DNA of 64,000 nt from Corynespora cassiicola (GCA_022059125.1 JAEUWY010000005.1:3286001-3350000), one strand, 5' to 3'; positions 10,701 to 22,987 are shown, counted from the first letter of the stretch. Notes: generated by a model from the sequence alone, not told the origin. Made by a program: numbers and translations.

Positions 10701-13700
10701 TTACGCAAAGTAACTCTTCCAAAGCACACCTTCTAGGTCCTCTAGCTGTTCTTGTTCGAATGCCTATGATTGTTAAATCAGTAAACAAACCAAGAGAACC
10801 AAGTAGGGTTTTCCTTACCTTGACATCTGCGTGCCACGTGTCCTGCCTGGTTTTCTTGAAGTCGGCCAGGATGCTTTTCACGCTTTTACCTACGGTTCCG
10901 GGATCGCCGGCTGCTTTACGAGCCAAAGTGGCCAAGATGTCTGGGAGCCAAGCCGGTGGGGGACTGGCATACGGGAAGGCCTGGATCAATGCCCCTAGGC
11001 CTAGCACTGATGCATGCCTCGTGAGCGTCAACCTGTTGTGCTCTGGCGTCGGCGTTCCGGGAATTCGGCGCTTGGGAAGAGGGTTTTTGACAAGCATGTC
11101 GGTGAATTTAGCCTTGAGAGTATGTACCATGCGATCACGGAGGGCTACTGGTGAGCACCTGACCATGCCCGAGAGCGTAGTTGCGGCACCCATGCGGACC
11201 TCGAGCTGAGTGTCACCAAGCATGGCGGACACGCAATCGTAAATCTCCAGCTGCTGCTTCTCGCTCATGAGGAAAAGTCTCCTGAAGTAGATGACTTGAA
11301 TGTTGATTAGGACTCTCAGTCGCTGGTGCCAGCTTGCAGATGTTCGTCCAATCTTGATCAATGCTGCAATGAATTCCGCATCTTCGCCCTGCCTGTGCGG
11401 AATGTTGGGGAGATGACGGAAGACATGGTAGGCTAAAGACTGCAGTTCAGGGTCTTCCTTGATATCCATCATGTGGAGCAACTGCTCAGTGAACACTTCG
11501 GGGAAGAACTTGACCAGATGTGTGCACTCGTGAGATGAAAGGGTCGAATCGAGCCAGAGAAGAACAGTCTTTCCGCCAGAAGTGTACGATGAAGGTGTCT
11601 GTTGGCCAGCGGGACGTTGTCCACGCCAAACTTCCAACCGATTAAAGACATCTGTGATCATGGTCGAAAACTCTTCTGTAGGTTGGTATGGGCGGAGACC
11701 AATGGACGAAGCTTCCTTGTTTGCTTTTATCAGAGCTGAAACATCCTTGAACGACTCATGGTATCTAGTTCGATAGATACTGGCGATAGTCTGGCCCATG
11801 GCCTCTCGGACACCCTTGTATGGATGATCTAAGTGCTGCATGAAATCCTCTAATATCGGTTTCTCCAGTTGGAAATGCCAGCCGATATCGCAAATGCATT
11901 GCTGGAGGAGATGAATCTTGGAGCTCTCCTTGAATGCCGCATTGGAATCCATGTCCAATCGGAAGCTAGCCAACCAATCAACGAGCGGCCAATTGCGCCT
12001 AGGGTCCTTGGACTGTAACACAACGTGCAAGAATGTCGTCCAATACGTAGAATTCTCCGGAGTCAGACCGTCCTTGAATATGCCCCGCACAATAGGGAAG
12101 GCGTACTCCCAAACCTCCTGGCGGTCCTTAGGTTGTAGATCTGGGGCGCAGGAAAGGAGCGCTCCGATGATCTCAGCAGTGGCACGATGCTGGTGTTTGT
12201 CGCTACCGTCCCCATATACGGCCTGGGTCAGGTCCTGAATGTCGTCAAAGGTTGCTACAGTCAGACCGCAGAACATCATTTCGAAGGCATGGGTCAACAT
12301 CATAGCACTCGACATCCTGAAGCGATCAGCACCAGAGTCTCGCGGCTCTTGTTTCATGTAGGCAAAGAAGGTTGAGAACCAGTGGCGATCCAGAAGCTTT
12401 CCGATCTTTTCGCGGGCAGTGTTCTCTACTTCGTCATATGACAGTGATGGAGCATTGGGCAAGAATGCTGGCATCTTCTTCGTCCACACTAGCCACCCTG
12501 GGTAATCAAAGTCGACATAGTAACTCGCTTCTGCTTTGGCAAACATGGAGAGGTATTCTTCAGTCCATTCAGGGTCGTCCGCCTTTGTTGGAACTGATAT
12601 CTTGTCAGGGAGTTCCTCTTCGCCAAGCAAATATTTTTCGTAGCTGTGGCCGGTGATGGCTCGGGTCTGAATGAGGGAGAAGAGTCCAACGAGAGCTCCT
12701 GCATACAATCCGCGCAAGCTAGGGTGCGGATCAATCGAGCCCTTGGTAACCAGATCGATCATCTCGTCCGAGGCGATGGTGTCATAGCGCATGCCAAGAT
12801 TGACAATGATGGCCGCAGTGCGACTAGCCTGCTTCCAATGTGCAGTCTTGCTCACCTGCACCAGCTCTTTTGAGAGCTCCGCCTTCTTACCTTCGATCCG
12901 GCTTCGTTTCTTCTTGATGAACTCTTGACGGTTACGGACTTTTTGCTGGACTATCTGTTCGTCGCTGGCTTCGATCGCATATGTGATAGACTCCACAATG
13001 TCTTTGTCCAAAATCACCATCCTTTCTAGGGCCTTACCCATGTCCATCACCTGGAAGGTTGCATTGGACGCAAGTTTCTGAATAGAAGGCTTATCAGTGC
13101 CAGTGACTTCGATGAAGGCCTTGATCAAGGTCGGTGTAAAACGCCAATCGCGGCTGATGGTCTTGGCCAGGCTACCATAAAGCAATGAGAACATTGCTCC
13201 CTTGATGCGAGGATAATCGTTGGCATCGACGGCCTTATTCAGAGCCTCGAGAAGGGGTGGGATGACAAGTGGACGAGCGCCCAAGATGCATTTGACGGCG
13301 GACTCATTTGCAGTCTGAGCTGTGCGTCGGATCTCCGTGTAGAGCGAGACACTCGATTCTGCAAGATCTAGCAAAAGTTGTTTGTCAAGCTCCGTCTTGG
13401 GTCGAGGATTGGCGTTGTGCCTTAATCGTTGCAAATGATAGACATTTGCACGTCGAACCAAGAGAGGGCGTGGATATTCTTTCCGGAGGCCGCTGAACTT
13501 AAAAGGGGCGGAATCGTGTCTTAGTAGACGCGTTACACGGTCCAGAACATGCGCAGACCTCTCAATTCCCACATCGATGAACCAAGAGCGATAGGCGTTA
13601 TACAGCGAATTAAAGCACGGGACGTCGTCTTCTTGGTTCTTGATCAGGTATCGATGGACAGCGTGAAGAGTCTCGCCGACCTTGTGGCGAAGATTGTGGA

Positions 13701-16700
13701 CAAGCTTGTACTTTTGCTCATCATGCTTAAGTGGATATCCGGTCTCGTATTGGAAGGTCGGCTTGACCTCTTCGTCCTCCGCCTCCCCAAGGCCAGCGTC
13801 ATTGTCTATACCTTCGGTATCCATAGCATCAGAGTCAGATGCGTCATCCGCCTCTTTGGCATTGTGGCTGTACCCAACGTCGAAAAGAACCGATATGCCA
13901 GACACAAGAAGTCTAAGCAGAGTAAGGTTTTGCGTTACCTCATCCGACCAGTCCTTTCCGGTACCATCACGCTTGATGGGTGGGTCAGGCTGCATCAAAG
14001 CCGCAAGGGTTTCGGTAGCTCTCTTGGTTTGAGACTCGAACAGCTTCACTGCAAAATCGATCTCCTCGGGAGTAGGTTTGTGCCACCTGATGTTGAGCTT
14101 CTTCGGATCGACTAGCCTGCCCCAAGAGCTGGTGGTGAGACCCTGCTCCAACTCCTCTGGCTCGTAAATAGAATAATCGATAGTGTATGTGACGGTGAGA
14201 TTGAGGAGAAGATGGTGGATGAAATTGGACACATGCACGGTGGGAGTGCCCCTGCATCGCTGTTGCATGTATTCGGCGATTCCGAACAGTTCGTCCTTCC
14301 ATGCTACAGCGGCATCGCCGACGTGCACAACACACATACTAAGCAGGCTGACATTCCACACAAGGGCCCTGTCGCGTGGGAGCACCTCAAAACCGGTTGT
14401 TCTGGTAGAACCCGCACCATTGTCTTCAACCTCGGTACGGATTCCAGCAAGGAGGGGCGGCAAGAGACGCTTGAGAGACTTTTCAGGGTTGATCTTCACT
14501 AGAGAGTTACAGATGAATGCCATGGCGTCTCTGGCTTGGTGGATGACGTGGTTTGCAACGAAATTGGCAATCTTGTCAAGCGCAAGATCGAACAGTTCGG
14601 GTGACAATGCGGCAAGTAGTGGAGTGAAGGCAGTAGGAAGAGCATTGACCACATTCTCCTCAGGGGATCCGCTGCGTACTCTACTAGCATCTGGCAGGTT
14701 TTCTAACAAAGTGAAGACGCGGCCAAGGAATGATATCAGGAATTCCGCAAGGCCTGTGGTCGAGGAGCGCAGAATCATCTCTTCCTCGTGGTCACTGAGC
14801 TCCTTGTCATAATCGATTTCGATCTCATTGCCGGACTCCTCCAACCGTTGGACTTGTTCCGTGATCCACCTCACGGCAAGGCCCGTATCGGAATCGACGC
14901 CTTCATCTGGAGGGGATTCGGTGCCGTCTCTGGGGGCACCGTTTGTATTCCTCTTCTCTTGTGTGAGATCGTGGAATGGCACGGTGTAACATGCGCCTTG
15001 GATATAAGTCAAGGTATGCAGGGTTTTGTCCAAGTCATTGGCGTCGATGCCTGGAAGTGCTAGCCCCAGGACGGAGGTGACGTGACATCGGTAGCCCTTT
15101 GTCCTTGCCATGATCTTGGACAACATGTGCAACGCGCGAATCGAGGATATTGTGCGATGAACTTCAACAAGTCCCTGCATGGCGGGATAAATGCGCTGCA
15201 GCGCACCAGGCAATATCAAGGTAGGCTCCAGGTAGGCCAAGCTCTGCAGAGATGACAAGAAATAGCTCATTGCTTTGTCGCTCTTTGAGTAAATGCCCAT
15301 GAAGACAACTTCACGCAGGCACAGAACGAAGCGTCGTTTGATGGCATCGTTCAAGCGACGATCCTCAGGATCGTCTTGTTCGCCAGCATGCTCCCGGTTC
15401 CAGCGCATGACGAAGAAATCAGTCATGTAATAAACGAGGGTAGCGAGAGTCCTGGTCCAACTGCCAGAGTTGGAAGGATGGAAGAAGGTTTCTGTAGCTT
15501 GAATGAGGCCCTCAAGCTTGCTCATGATGGAATCCTCAGAATTCATGCATGCTGGGGAAAGCGACATGATGATGAATCGTGCAATATGGTTCGTGGTGGG
15601 ATGCTTTTGGCGGTCTCGATCCAGCATGATGGCCAGACCGGCACCCAAATCGACAGTACTGCTATAAGGTGATGTGGCTTGGCCGACTGGGATTTCGAGG
15701 AGCCTCAGAATGGCTGTAAAAATGAAAGACGATTGCTCCCGGGTGAAAAGACCGTACTCTGAAAATGGGACGTGTTCAGCATTGAGGCCATCTCGGGCAA
15801 GGCGTGAGCAGATGTCGAGAAAATTCACATCAAATAGTCTGGATCGATTGACCAAAGACCACAGGTGAAAGAATGTCGGCAAATACTCCTGCGGCAGCAA
15901 GTCGGACTTGTTCTCGGGCCCAGGTCGCGTGGGGAGCAGCAGGTTAAGCAGGCCAACCACGACGTAGGCACCCTCGGAGAAGGAGGTGCTGTAGAATGGC
16001 AGGAACTCCTCCAACATGGCAGGGATCTCGGTGGGGTCGAAGTAGGCCTGGGCAAAAGTGCACATCTTGGTCAAGGTCCGAATATTGCGTTTAACATTGG
16101 GCGGATGTGATCCCCCGGACTCAGAGGGGAGTACGAACAGCCTGAGCTCACGGAACAGAGGCTGCCAGTCGAGGACCAGGTCCTTTCCGGGCCGCAGGTA
16201 GTGCTTGCGCCTGTCGTGTTTGTCAATGATGAGCGTGCGATGGACGGAGAAGCAACTTACTTGGTCAGGACCATGAACATGCTCGCGAATCGCTCGGCGA
16301 CCAAGTAGTCGAGGCCCGGGGCCAAGGCCAGCTCATAGTACAGCTTCACGAGCTTCACCCTCGTGGTGCGAGGCAGGTCGAACTTGAGCGACAGCCATCC
16401 GCGAATCTCACGCGTCCAGTGGACGGCGCCAGGCGCAAAGTCGCCGGCGGACACGGCAATGTAGAGGTGCTTCAGGCACGTGTTCAGATTGTCCAGCTGC
16501 TCCGACTTGTCCTCGGTCTCGTAGGGCATGTACTCGAAGTAGGGGAAGGTGCGAGGGCGGCTGCGGCTCTCCTTGTCGACGTCAGCGCCGTTGAGGCTGC
16601 CGTTGGCCTCGCGCCACTCGCCGCCCGGAGAGGTGGCACGAGAGGACTCGGCACCGGAGGCGGTGTCGAGGGCGCCCATGAGCTGCGAGATGCGCTCGCT

Positions 16701-16709
16701 GACCGCCAT
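10701..16709 (-). CDS. BLM10: Proteasome activator BLM10 (PA200)
   Basis: Large HEAT-repeat protein that caps the 20S proteasome core and opens its gate. Exons (minus) are 16709-16261, 16210-10819 and 10763-10701, with introns of 50 and 55 nt, giving 1967 residues. Family landmarks are an N-terminal segment FPYFEYMPYE...LNTCLKHLYI, the BLM10 middle region (for example CTFAQAYFDPTEIPAMLEEFLP, TLHTLTYIQGACYTVPF), and a C-terminal region ending KSYFA. The last three residues Tyr-Phe-Ala occupy the place of the hydrophobic-Tyr-X docking tail that inserts between alpha subunits; see findings. The start ATG 16709 has an ACCATGG context; an upstream in-frame extension has no ATG. The last exon encodes only 20 residues and is easily missed. 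Confidence 0.92.
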
Positions 16710-17745
16710 GGTGGTGTGGTGCCACTGGGCGGAGGCGGGAGCGAGATGGGACGGCGGCGGGACGGGGTGGGCAGGCGGGGGTTGCGATGGCACGGGGGGT
16801 GGGCGTGTGGGCGTGTGGGCGCGCGGTCATCAAAGAACAAGTAGCAATGGGACGAGTGTGTGCCGCCGTAGGGGTGGAGGGCTGGATTGCCGGTTCTGCA
16901 GCGGCACAAGCGTTAGCAAGGGTGGTTCTGAAGCCTCGAGGCTGAGTCTGAAGCGATGGGCCTCCACACGACACTGGGCACTTTGATGGAGCTTGTCCTA
17001 GGCGCTGCGCATGACGTACTGTACAGGAGCCGCGGCCGGGGGCGGTGAGGGTGAATGCAGTGCGCCGGCGGGGGGCTCTTCTACGCGGAGTCGACGAAGA
17101 CGGCCGTCAAGCAGTTCATGTAGCTATCCGACGCCTCGCTGCTGCCACCAGGTGGAGGATGACCGGGGAGGGGAGCTATGGCCGCGGGCGACGGGTGAAG
17201 AGGGCCTGACTAAACCGCTGGGGCTAGCGTCGAAGCGAGCGAGAGCGCCCGGGCGAGAGCGCCTGGGGCGACGGTGAAAGCGAGGGGCGGCGAGGGGCGG
17301 CGACGATTTCTTCGCCCGTGGTCTGCTGCTCGTCGTTGCGGTAGTTGGTGTTGGTGCCGTGGTTGCGGTGGTTGCTGCTGTCCTTCTCTGCCCCCGGGGA
17401 AAGCGCCAGGGCCGGCAAGCTGGACACGTCCAATTTATATCCCACACGAGAAACGTCGGCTCTAGGCAATCATAGACGCGCAAGTCGTCCGCCCCGGCCA
17501 GGCAGGCAAAGCCGCTTTGTTTTCACCCACCTGCACCCGCTGAGGCACACTGGAGCGCGTCACGTGCCTTGCTTCCACCAGCTCGTCGGCCGTCGACAGT
17601 CTTTGTCGCACATCTGCCGTCTCTGCATCCCAGACGGCTTTCTTGTTGTCGACCCAGGCTGACCCGGCATCCTCTTCTGCCTCCTTCCCTCCCTTTCTTC
17701 TGCCTTTCTTCTCGTCGCCGCTGGCTGACAGGGTCTCTTCACAGC
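16710..17745. promoter_or_regulatory. Divergent intergenic region, BLM10 and PSF3
   Basis: 1.04 kb GC-rich region between the two start codons. Several open frames on both strands are low-complexity and overlap one another, so I regard them as non-coding. It must hold both promoters. No GGTGGCAAA-type proteasome element was noticed by eye. Confidence 0.5.
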
Positions 17746-18530
17746 ATGTCTTACTACGATGTCGATGCCATCCTCACTGATGCACAGGTGACCAGCCACC
17801 CAGCCAGCCCGGTTTGCCGCCATTGAGCTGACCCTGGCCTAGAAAGTGCCATGCACCTTCGAGCTTACCGTTCCCGGTCTTGGATTCATCGAGGGCAACA
17901 TGAGTGGCGACGTAAGGATCTCGCTGTCCTGTGTGCAGAGGCCTTGGTAACCGTGCCTGCAGATGAAGCAGGGATCCAAGGTTGAACTGCCGCTCTGGCT
18001 TGGGGAGATGCTTGCTTTGAGGTAGGCTTGGATTCATACTACAGGGGCCACCTATTTACGCCACGAAAGTCAGAGTCTCAATACGTCTTCCCTGGTCACC
18101 CTTGACCAGCCCGCAGCCCTGGCTCCGCGCGTCATGAACGCACTCAAGGCCGACCCGCGCACCGTAGACTTGCGCGCCCTAGCCCCTCACTTTTACAATC
18201 TAGGGGCCCGCATCCTGGATTTGTTTGAGGAAGAAGAGATGATAGAGGTCTTGAGCGACGTCCGTACCAGACTTGAGCCCCGTGCTGTTCAACAGCTGAC
18301 AGCATGCAGTCATTCAAGGCACGAGCTGCTGTCATTGCCGACCAAGCACACAATCCTCGAGGGGCTCTAGGAGAAGGCGCCGACTTTATGCGTGGCCTCG
18401 ATGAAAATGAAAGGCAATGTATGTCACCGTTCCCCTTTTGCCCCAACTTGCTGATTAGTTAGTGTTTCGTGCTGCACATGATAGTGCCAAATCCGTCCGA
18501 ACTTGGATGACCGACTTGAAAAAGAAATGA
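17746..18530 (+). CDS. PSF3: GINS complex subunit Psf3
   Basis: Subunit of the GINS tetramer that joins Cdc45 and Mcm2-7 in the replicative helicase. Six exons: 17746-17787, 17843-17911, 17963-18021, 18076-18259, 18310-18418 and 18463-18530, with introns of 44-55 nt, giving 176 residues. Recognisable family stretches are MSYYDVDAILTDAQKVPC, GSKVELPLWLGEML, LKADPRTVDLRALAPHFY, LFEEEEMIEVLSDSFKAR and the C-terminal RTWMTDLKKK. Intron 4 must use a GTCCGT donor (GAC|GTCCGT) to give LSD|SFKARAA. The other obvious GT a few bases on gives the wrong frame. With 5 introns in a 531-nt coding sequence, no single exon is longer than 184 nt, so the gene is invisible as one open frame. Confidence 0.9.
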
Positions 18531-18818
18531 TCCATGGCAAGCTGGAAGGGCATTGCAAGTCCCTTTGCATCGCTGTCTTGGGGGCGGCAAGTATTGACCA
18601 TGGTGTGGCCTGGGTCTCGAGACAGGCAAGCATGTCTTAGGGGACGAAAGCACAGTGCATCCGACGCTGTCGGCACGCAAGACAGAAGGGGGGCTACACG
18701 CAAGAAACACAGCAAGACTGGGAAAAGGATGCAAAGAAAAGGTAGCAGTCGAGCCCCTACCTTCTGATTACACTATAATTACTAGATGTATGGATATTGG
18801 TCACGTCAGCCTCCATAT

Positions 18819-20531
18819 TCATGATCGCATTGTGCTCCCCAAATTGCTATTTTGCAACAAGCTCATCAACTGTTCTGGCGGGTAGCCGAGGAAGACTGGC
18901 CCGTTGAAAACCATCTGAGGGACGACTTGTGGACCTGGGCGTTCATTTGCCGTTTGGTCCACCGTCTCTGGAGACGAAGGTTGCTGCGGACGCGGAAGAG
19001 AAGCTGGGCGAGGAGGTTCTGGCTCAGTGGGCGCTGCGAGCCCGGCAGTAGCGTGTGCTGTCTGTACCTCGGCCGCTTTACCAAGGGTGGCATGGTCGAA
19101 AGGGCATTTTCCAGTCTTCTTCGGTGTCTCGCCCAGGGGTCGGTCTGTCTGCAAAGGAATGGGAGGCGAAGCAGTTGGGGCGGATCCCACAGAAGAAGAG
19201 CTCTCAGCATCCGTATATTTGGCGGGGATTGAAATGCCCCAGGGCCTGCTCGGAGACTCGCCCACACGGACCTCCTTGAGCGGCCTGTCAAAATGGGCAG
19301 TCCTGGCCTCATCAGCTGTCTGTTCGGTTGGTTCCGTATCTTCGCCGGGAGTGAAGTCCTGTAGACTCTCCGAGACGGCTTTGGCCCATTTTTGAACCTT
19401 CTCGTCGGTCCGCGGCTCTTGTGCCGGCTCATTTGCACCCTCTTCAGCAATTTCGTCTGGCTCTTCTGGCAGCCATGCTTGGTGCTTCTCCCCCAAGCCT
19501 TGAATCATGCTGACCAGATTGCCGTACTTTCGATCGAGCTGCTGTATGCTCTCGGCATTGCTTTGGAAGCGGTTGATACACACTTCGTGACTGCGCGGAA
19601 GCTCATGTTTGTGTTTTTCAAAATATTTGGCGACATCTTCAGGGTTGTGCTGGTCAAGGAATCGAATTGGACACACGGCAGCAGAGCCTTCGACTGACGC
19701 CGAGGCAGAAACAACATCATTTCCGCAAATCTCAGCGCGAATAGGGTCATTGAAAGAAGGTCGCTTAGATCTTCTGCCCAAAAGGCTCATGCGCGAGGTA
19801 GAGCTGCGCGGCGTGGCTAGTGGACTTTGCCTCCCGCTGCCGGAAGCGAAAGGACAGCCCAGCTTACTGGGGGTTCCTGTTGTGGTGAAGTCCCTTTCCA
19901 TATGTATCATGTCAGAATTTGATTGTATTCGCAGCGCCGGTCTCTCCTTGTCTGCAGACGGCCCGCTCCAGATTTTCACCCCACTATCCTCTACTGTTGC
20001 AGCGCGCAGCCTCGATGAAGCTGAATCGGCCTGCTGGATCAGCGCAGCACGCTTCTTCCGCTCTGTATCATCACTCTGAGCCATGTGCTCGGTCCATTCC
20101 TGATCAGGACGGGGTGTCTCGGCAGCGACGCGCTCAAGGTCTTGCAGGAAAACAAGATGGTCTTGAGACAGCGTGGCCGGCGTGAAGCGCTTGAGCAAAT
20201 CTAGATACTGCGCATGAGTCAGCGTGGGCGTCGGCATGATGAGAGCTTGCGTGGATGGGTGAAGTGAAGGTAGAGTCAGGATAACATGTGGTTGTTGTCT
20301 GTCACTGCCGCAGAAGCAGCTGCAGGTCTAGAGCTAAAGAATTTCATCATGGAAGACGGGGAGTGAAGGGACAGCGCCCCAACTTGTACGTACCTGCTGC
20401 TTTGCCCACGTCAATTTGGTCTCGAGCTGTCGCTGTTGGTCGAAGAGGAGCTGGTATTCCCCGCTCAAAGCCGCGAAACCCTCGGAAAGCTCCTCGGCCA
20501 GCTGGTGGACGGACAAAGCCTTGTCGGCCAT
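18819..20531 (-). CDS. Uncharacterised fungal protein with coiled coil and three Cys-Pro motifs
   Basis: Exons (minus) are 20531-20394 and 20207-18819 with a 186-nt intron (GTACGT donor, GCTGACTC branch, GCGCAG acceptor), giving 508 residues. The splice joins LETKLTWAKQQ to YLDLLKRFTPATLS and makes a continuous N-terminal coiled-coil-like region (residues 5-90). A conserved central block lies near 225-295 (CPIRFLDQHNPEDVAKYF, RSHEVCINRFQSNAESI, LDRKYGNLVSMIQGLG). The rest is Ser/Pro/Glu-rich and probably disordered. Three Cys-Pro pairs occur at residues 164-165 (GCPFAS), 225-226 (VCPIRF) and 414-415 (KCPFDH). The last closely matches the HAP1-type heme-regulatory motif [KR]CP[VI]DH. I recall similar unnamed proteins in other moulds, but no function. 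The ATG in the intron region (20237) is an inferior start. Confidence 0.72.
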
Positions 20532-21003
20532 GGCGGAACCTTGAAAGCGACAGAGATGGCTGGGCCGTCTATGTAATAGTGGAAGCCAGCACGCAGCAGG
20601 GCGGAGGCAGGCAAACAGCTGCTCGCAAAAGGTGCGGCAGGCGTGTTGGTGGTGGGAAGAGACAGCGGGCGCGGCCATCGGAGAGAAAATGCCAGCGGAA
20701 CCGGCACATCACGTGCAGCCAAGAGCAGCGGCCAATCAGGGGATCCCTGTGCCGAAGACCCGCCGAGGTGTCTTCTGAATTTCTTGGAAGGCTGGAGGGC
20801 GCGTCACGGCCTCACTCCGCCTCAGCAGCAGCGCCCTGGTTTACGTAGCAAACTCGCCATTGACTGGCTTCTTATGCGCGCCATGTCTCCCAATTCCTGA
20901 AGCCTCCCGCACCTCTCCTCATTGCACACATAGCCCTGTGAGCCTTCTACCGTATAGCAACACCTCGCACCACTGCATCTGCCGCCCTCAACACTCGCAC
21001 GCC
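20532..21003. promoter_or_regulatory. Divergent promoter region
   Basis: 472 bp between the Cys-Pro-motif protein and the cis-prenyltransferase. It contains a CACGTG hexamer at about 20708 (a possible bHLH site). No gene was seen. Confidence 0.5.
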
Positions 21004-22193
21004 ATGGACTCCCGCCACAGTAGCCGCATTCACAAATGGATTGGGTCTTTCCCTCCCATCGTCTGGACCACCAGGCAGCTGCGTGAGCTGCTCATTGGCG
21101 CCCTCCGGCAGGGCCCAGTACCTCAGCACATCGCCTTTGTCATGGATGGAAACAGGCGTTATGCGCGAAGCCATCACATAGAGTCCATAGAAGGACACAA
21201 TCTCGGCTTCGAGGCGCTGGCTCGTGTATGCTTGCCCGTCCATGGCCGACCCGCTACATGACCTGACACTGACTGCAAGCCCTAGATTCTCGAGATCTGT
21301 TACAAGACGGGCGTCAAAGTCGTCACAATCTACGCCTTCAGCATCGAGAATTTCAAGCGCAAGAAATATGAGGTCGATGCCCTCATGGAAATGGCCAAGA
21401 TGAAGCTGAACCAGCTCTCTGAGCACGGCGCGCTGCTCGACCGCTACGGCGCCTCGATCCGCGTCATAGGCAACCGTAGCATGGTGCGAAAGGACGTGCA
21501 AGAGGCCATTGACAGGGCCGAGGGCATGACAGCGCACAACAAGAAGTATGGCGCCCCGTTGTCATCATGGTTCGATCTTCTGACTGACCACGCAACAGGG
21601 CCATTCTGAACGTCTGCTTCCCATATACGTCGCGCGACGAGATCACGTCGGCGGTCAAGGCCACGGTGAATGCTTTCAGCAAGCCCATAGACGGCCCCCT
21701 GACGCCGTCAAGGCGCACCTTTTCCGAGTCACACATAACCCAGAACATTCGTAAGCAGATGCTTGGTAGCGACAACGACGAGGCGCCCGAACAGCCGGCT
21801 TCTCGGGCGGCGTCGCCATCTTCCAACCAAGGGCAGACAGCCGAGGATTCGTCAGCAACGTCGACAGCCATCAACCCGCAGGAGAAGGATGAGGCCCATG
21901 GCACGGAACCGAACTACCTGGATTACGAGTCCATTTCGGTCCACGACCTGGACAACAACATGTATACTGCCGGAATGCCCCCGCTAGATCTGCTGATACG
22001 AACGTCTGGTGTCCAGCGACTGAGTGACTTCATGCTATGGCAATGCCACGAAGACACCTCCATCAAGTTTATCGAATGTAATTGGCCCGAATTTGACCTG
22101 TGGAATTTCCTGCCCGTCCTCGTGGAGTGGCAATGGCAGAGGAAGAAGCTGCAAGAGCAGCAGGTAGGTCGTGGCCGATCGAAGTCGGATTGA
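21004..22193 (+). CDS. RER2: Cis-prenyltransferase (dehydrodolichyl diphosphate synthase, Rer2/Srt1 type)
   Basis: Condenses isopentenyl diphosphate onto farnesyl diphosphate to make polyprenyl diphosphate for dolichol, on the ER membrane. Exons are 21004-21225, 21286-21545 and 21599-22193, with introns of 60 and 53 nt, giving 358 residues. All five family regions are visible: HIAFVMDGNRRYAR (catalytic Asp), GHNLGFEAL, YAFSIENFKR, LDLLIRTSGVQRLSDFMLWQ, and WPEFDLWNFLPVLVEWQ. About 90 low-complexity, acidic/Ser-rich residues (coded about 21680-21940) sit between the SRDEIT strand and the DLDNNMYTAGMPP loop. A GTAGGT at 22164 could be a donor for a further exon, but the simple stop at 22193 comes soon after and is preferred. 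RER2 is used for the family; Srt1-like function cannot be excluded. Confidence 0.9.
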
Positions 22194-22987
22194 AGACACC
22201 GTGCATCTGAGCTTTGCGGCATTATTAGCGTACATGGCTGCGAGCAGGGCCGCCAATACACTGTTGATACCCACCACTGCACGGCAGACTTCGATAGGAG
22301 GAGATGGGGTTCGCCACTCCACGAAAACACAGGCGCATGGCCCTTTTGGGTGGAGAGGAACCGTGCTGTCCAGCTGCGCTCGTTTCTGCTCAGCTGGCGA
22401 GGTTGGCGGGCTGGCGGCTAATCGCACCCAGAGGCCTTTATCTCTCGCCCGTGCTGCGAACGGGCGGTGGTGAGGTCATCTGATTCGCGCCGCATAAGCG
22501 TGCAGCCCGACCCTCGCCCATGAAGACGTCAGGCCGCCGAGGTAGTTCGATCGCGTAATTCTGCATTCTTTCCTTAAACACTCGCCCTTCCCGCCTTTGT
22601 TTCCCTCTGCGATCTAGCTGTCGTGATCTCTGTGCTACCTGACATCGCCTACCAGAGTTGCAGTCTCTCTGCCGCACTGATAAATGCGACCCTTCCTCCG
22701 TCACCTTTAACCGAACTCGTGCCTCCAGATCTACCCACGGAGAATAAACCTTAACAACAGCATTGCCGGTCGCTCTCTGCCTGGTCCTCTGGCCCGAGAC
22801 TGCACCTATAGCAAATCACACCTCCCGGCCGCACTGTTCCGTCGCCTTCGTACAGGGCGTCCAGCCCGTCCAGCCGAAGCGGTGAAGCGTCGGCCACGCC
22901 CAACCGAACGCCTTAGCAACACCAGGCTGTCAAGAGCCAGTCGGAATCCATTCGGAAGGGCAATTCTACGGCTACCAATCGTGCGCC
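22194..22987. promoter_or_regulatory. Intergenic region upstream of F-box-like gene
   Basis: 794 bp, moderately GC-rich, with no protein-like frame recognised. It should hold the 3' end of the cis-prenyltransferase gene and the promoter and leader of the next gene. Confidence 0.5.

Noticed and set aside
16259..16793. Earlier start for BLM10 at 16793
   Set aside because: The codon there is GTG, not ATG; the first in-frame ATG with good context is at 16709.
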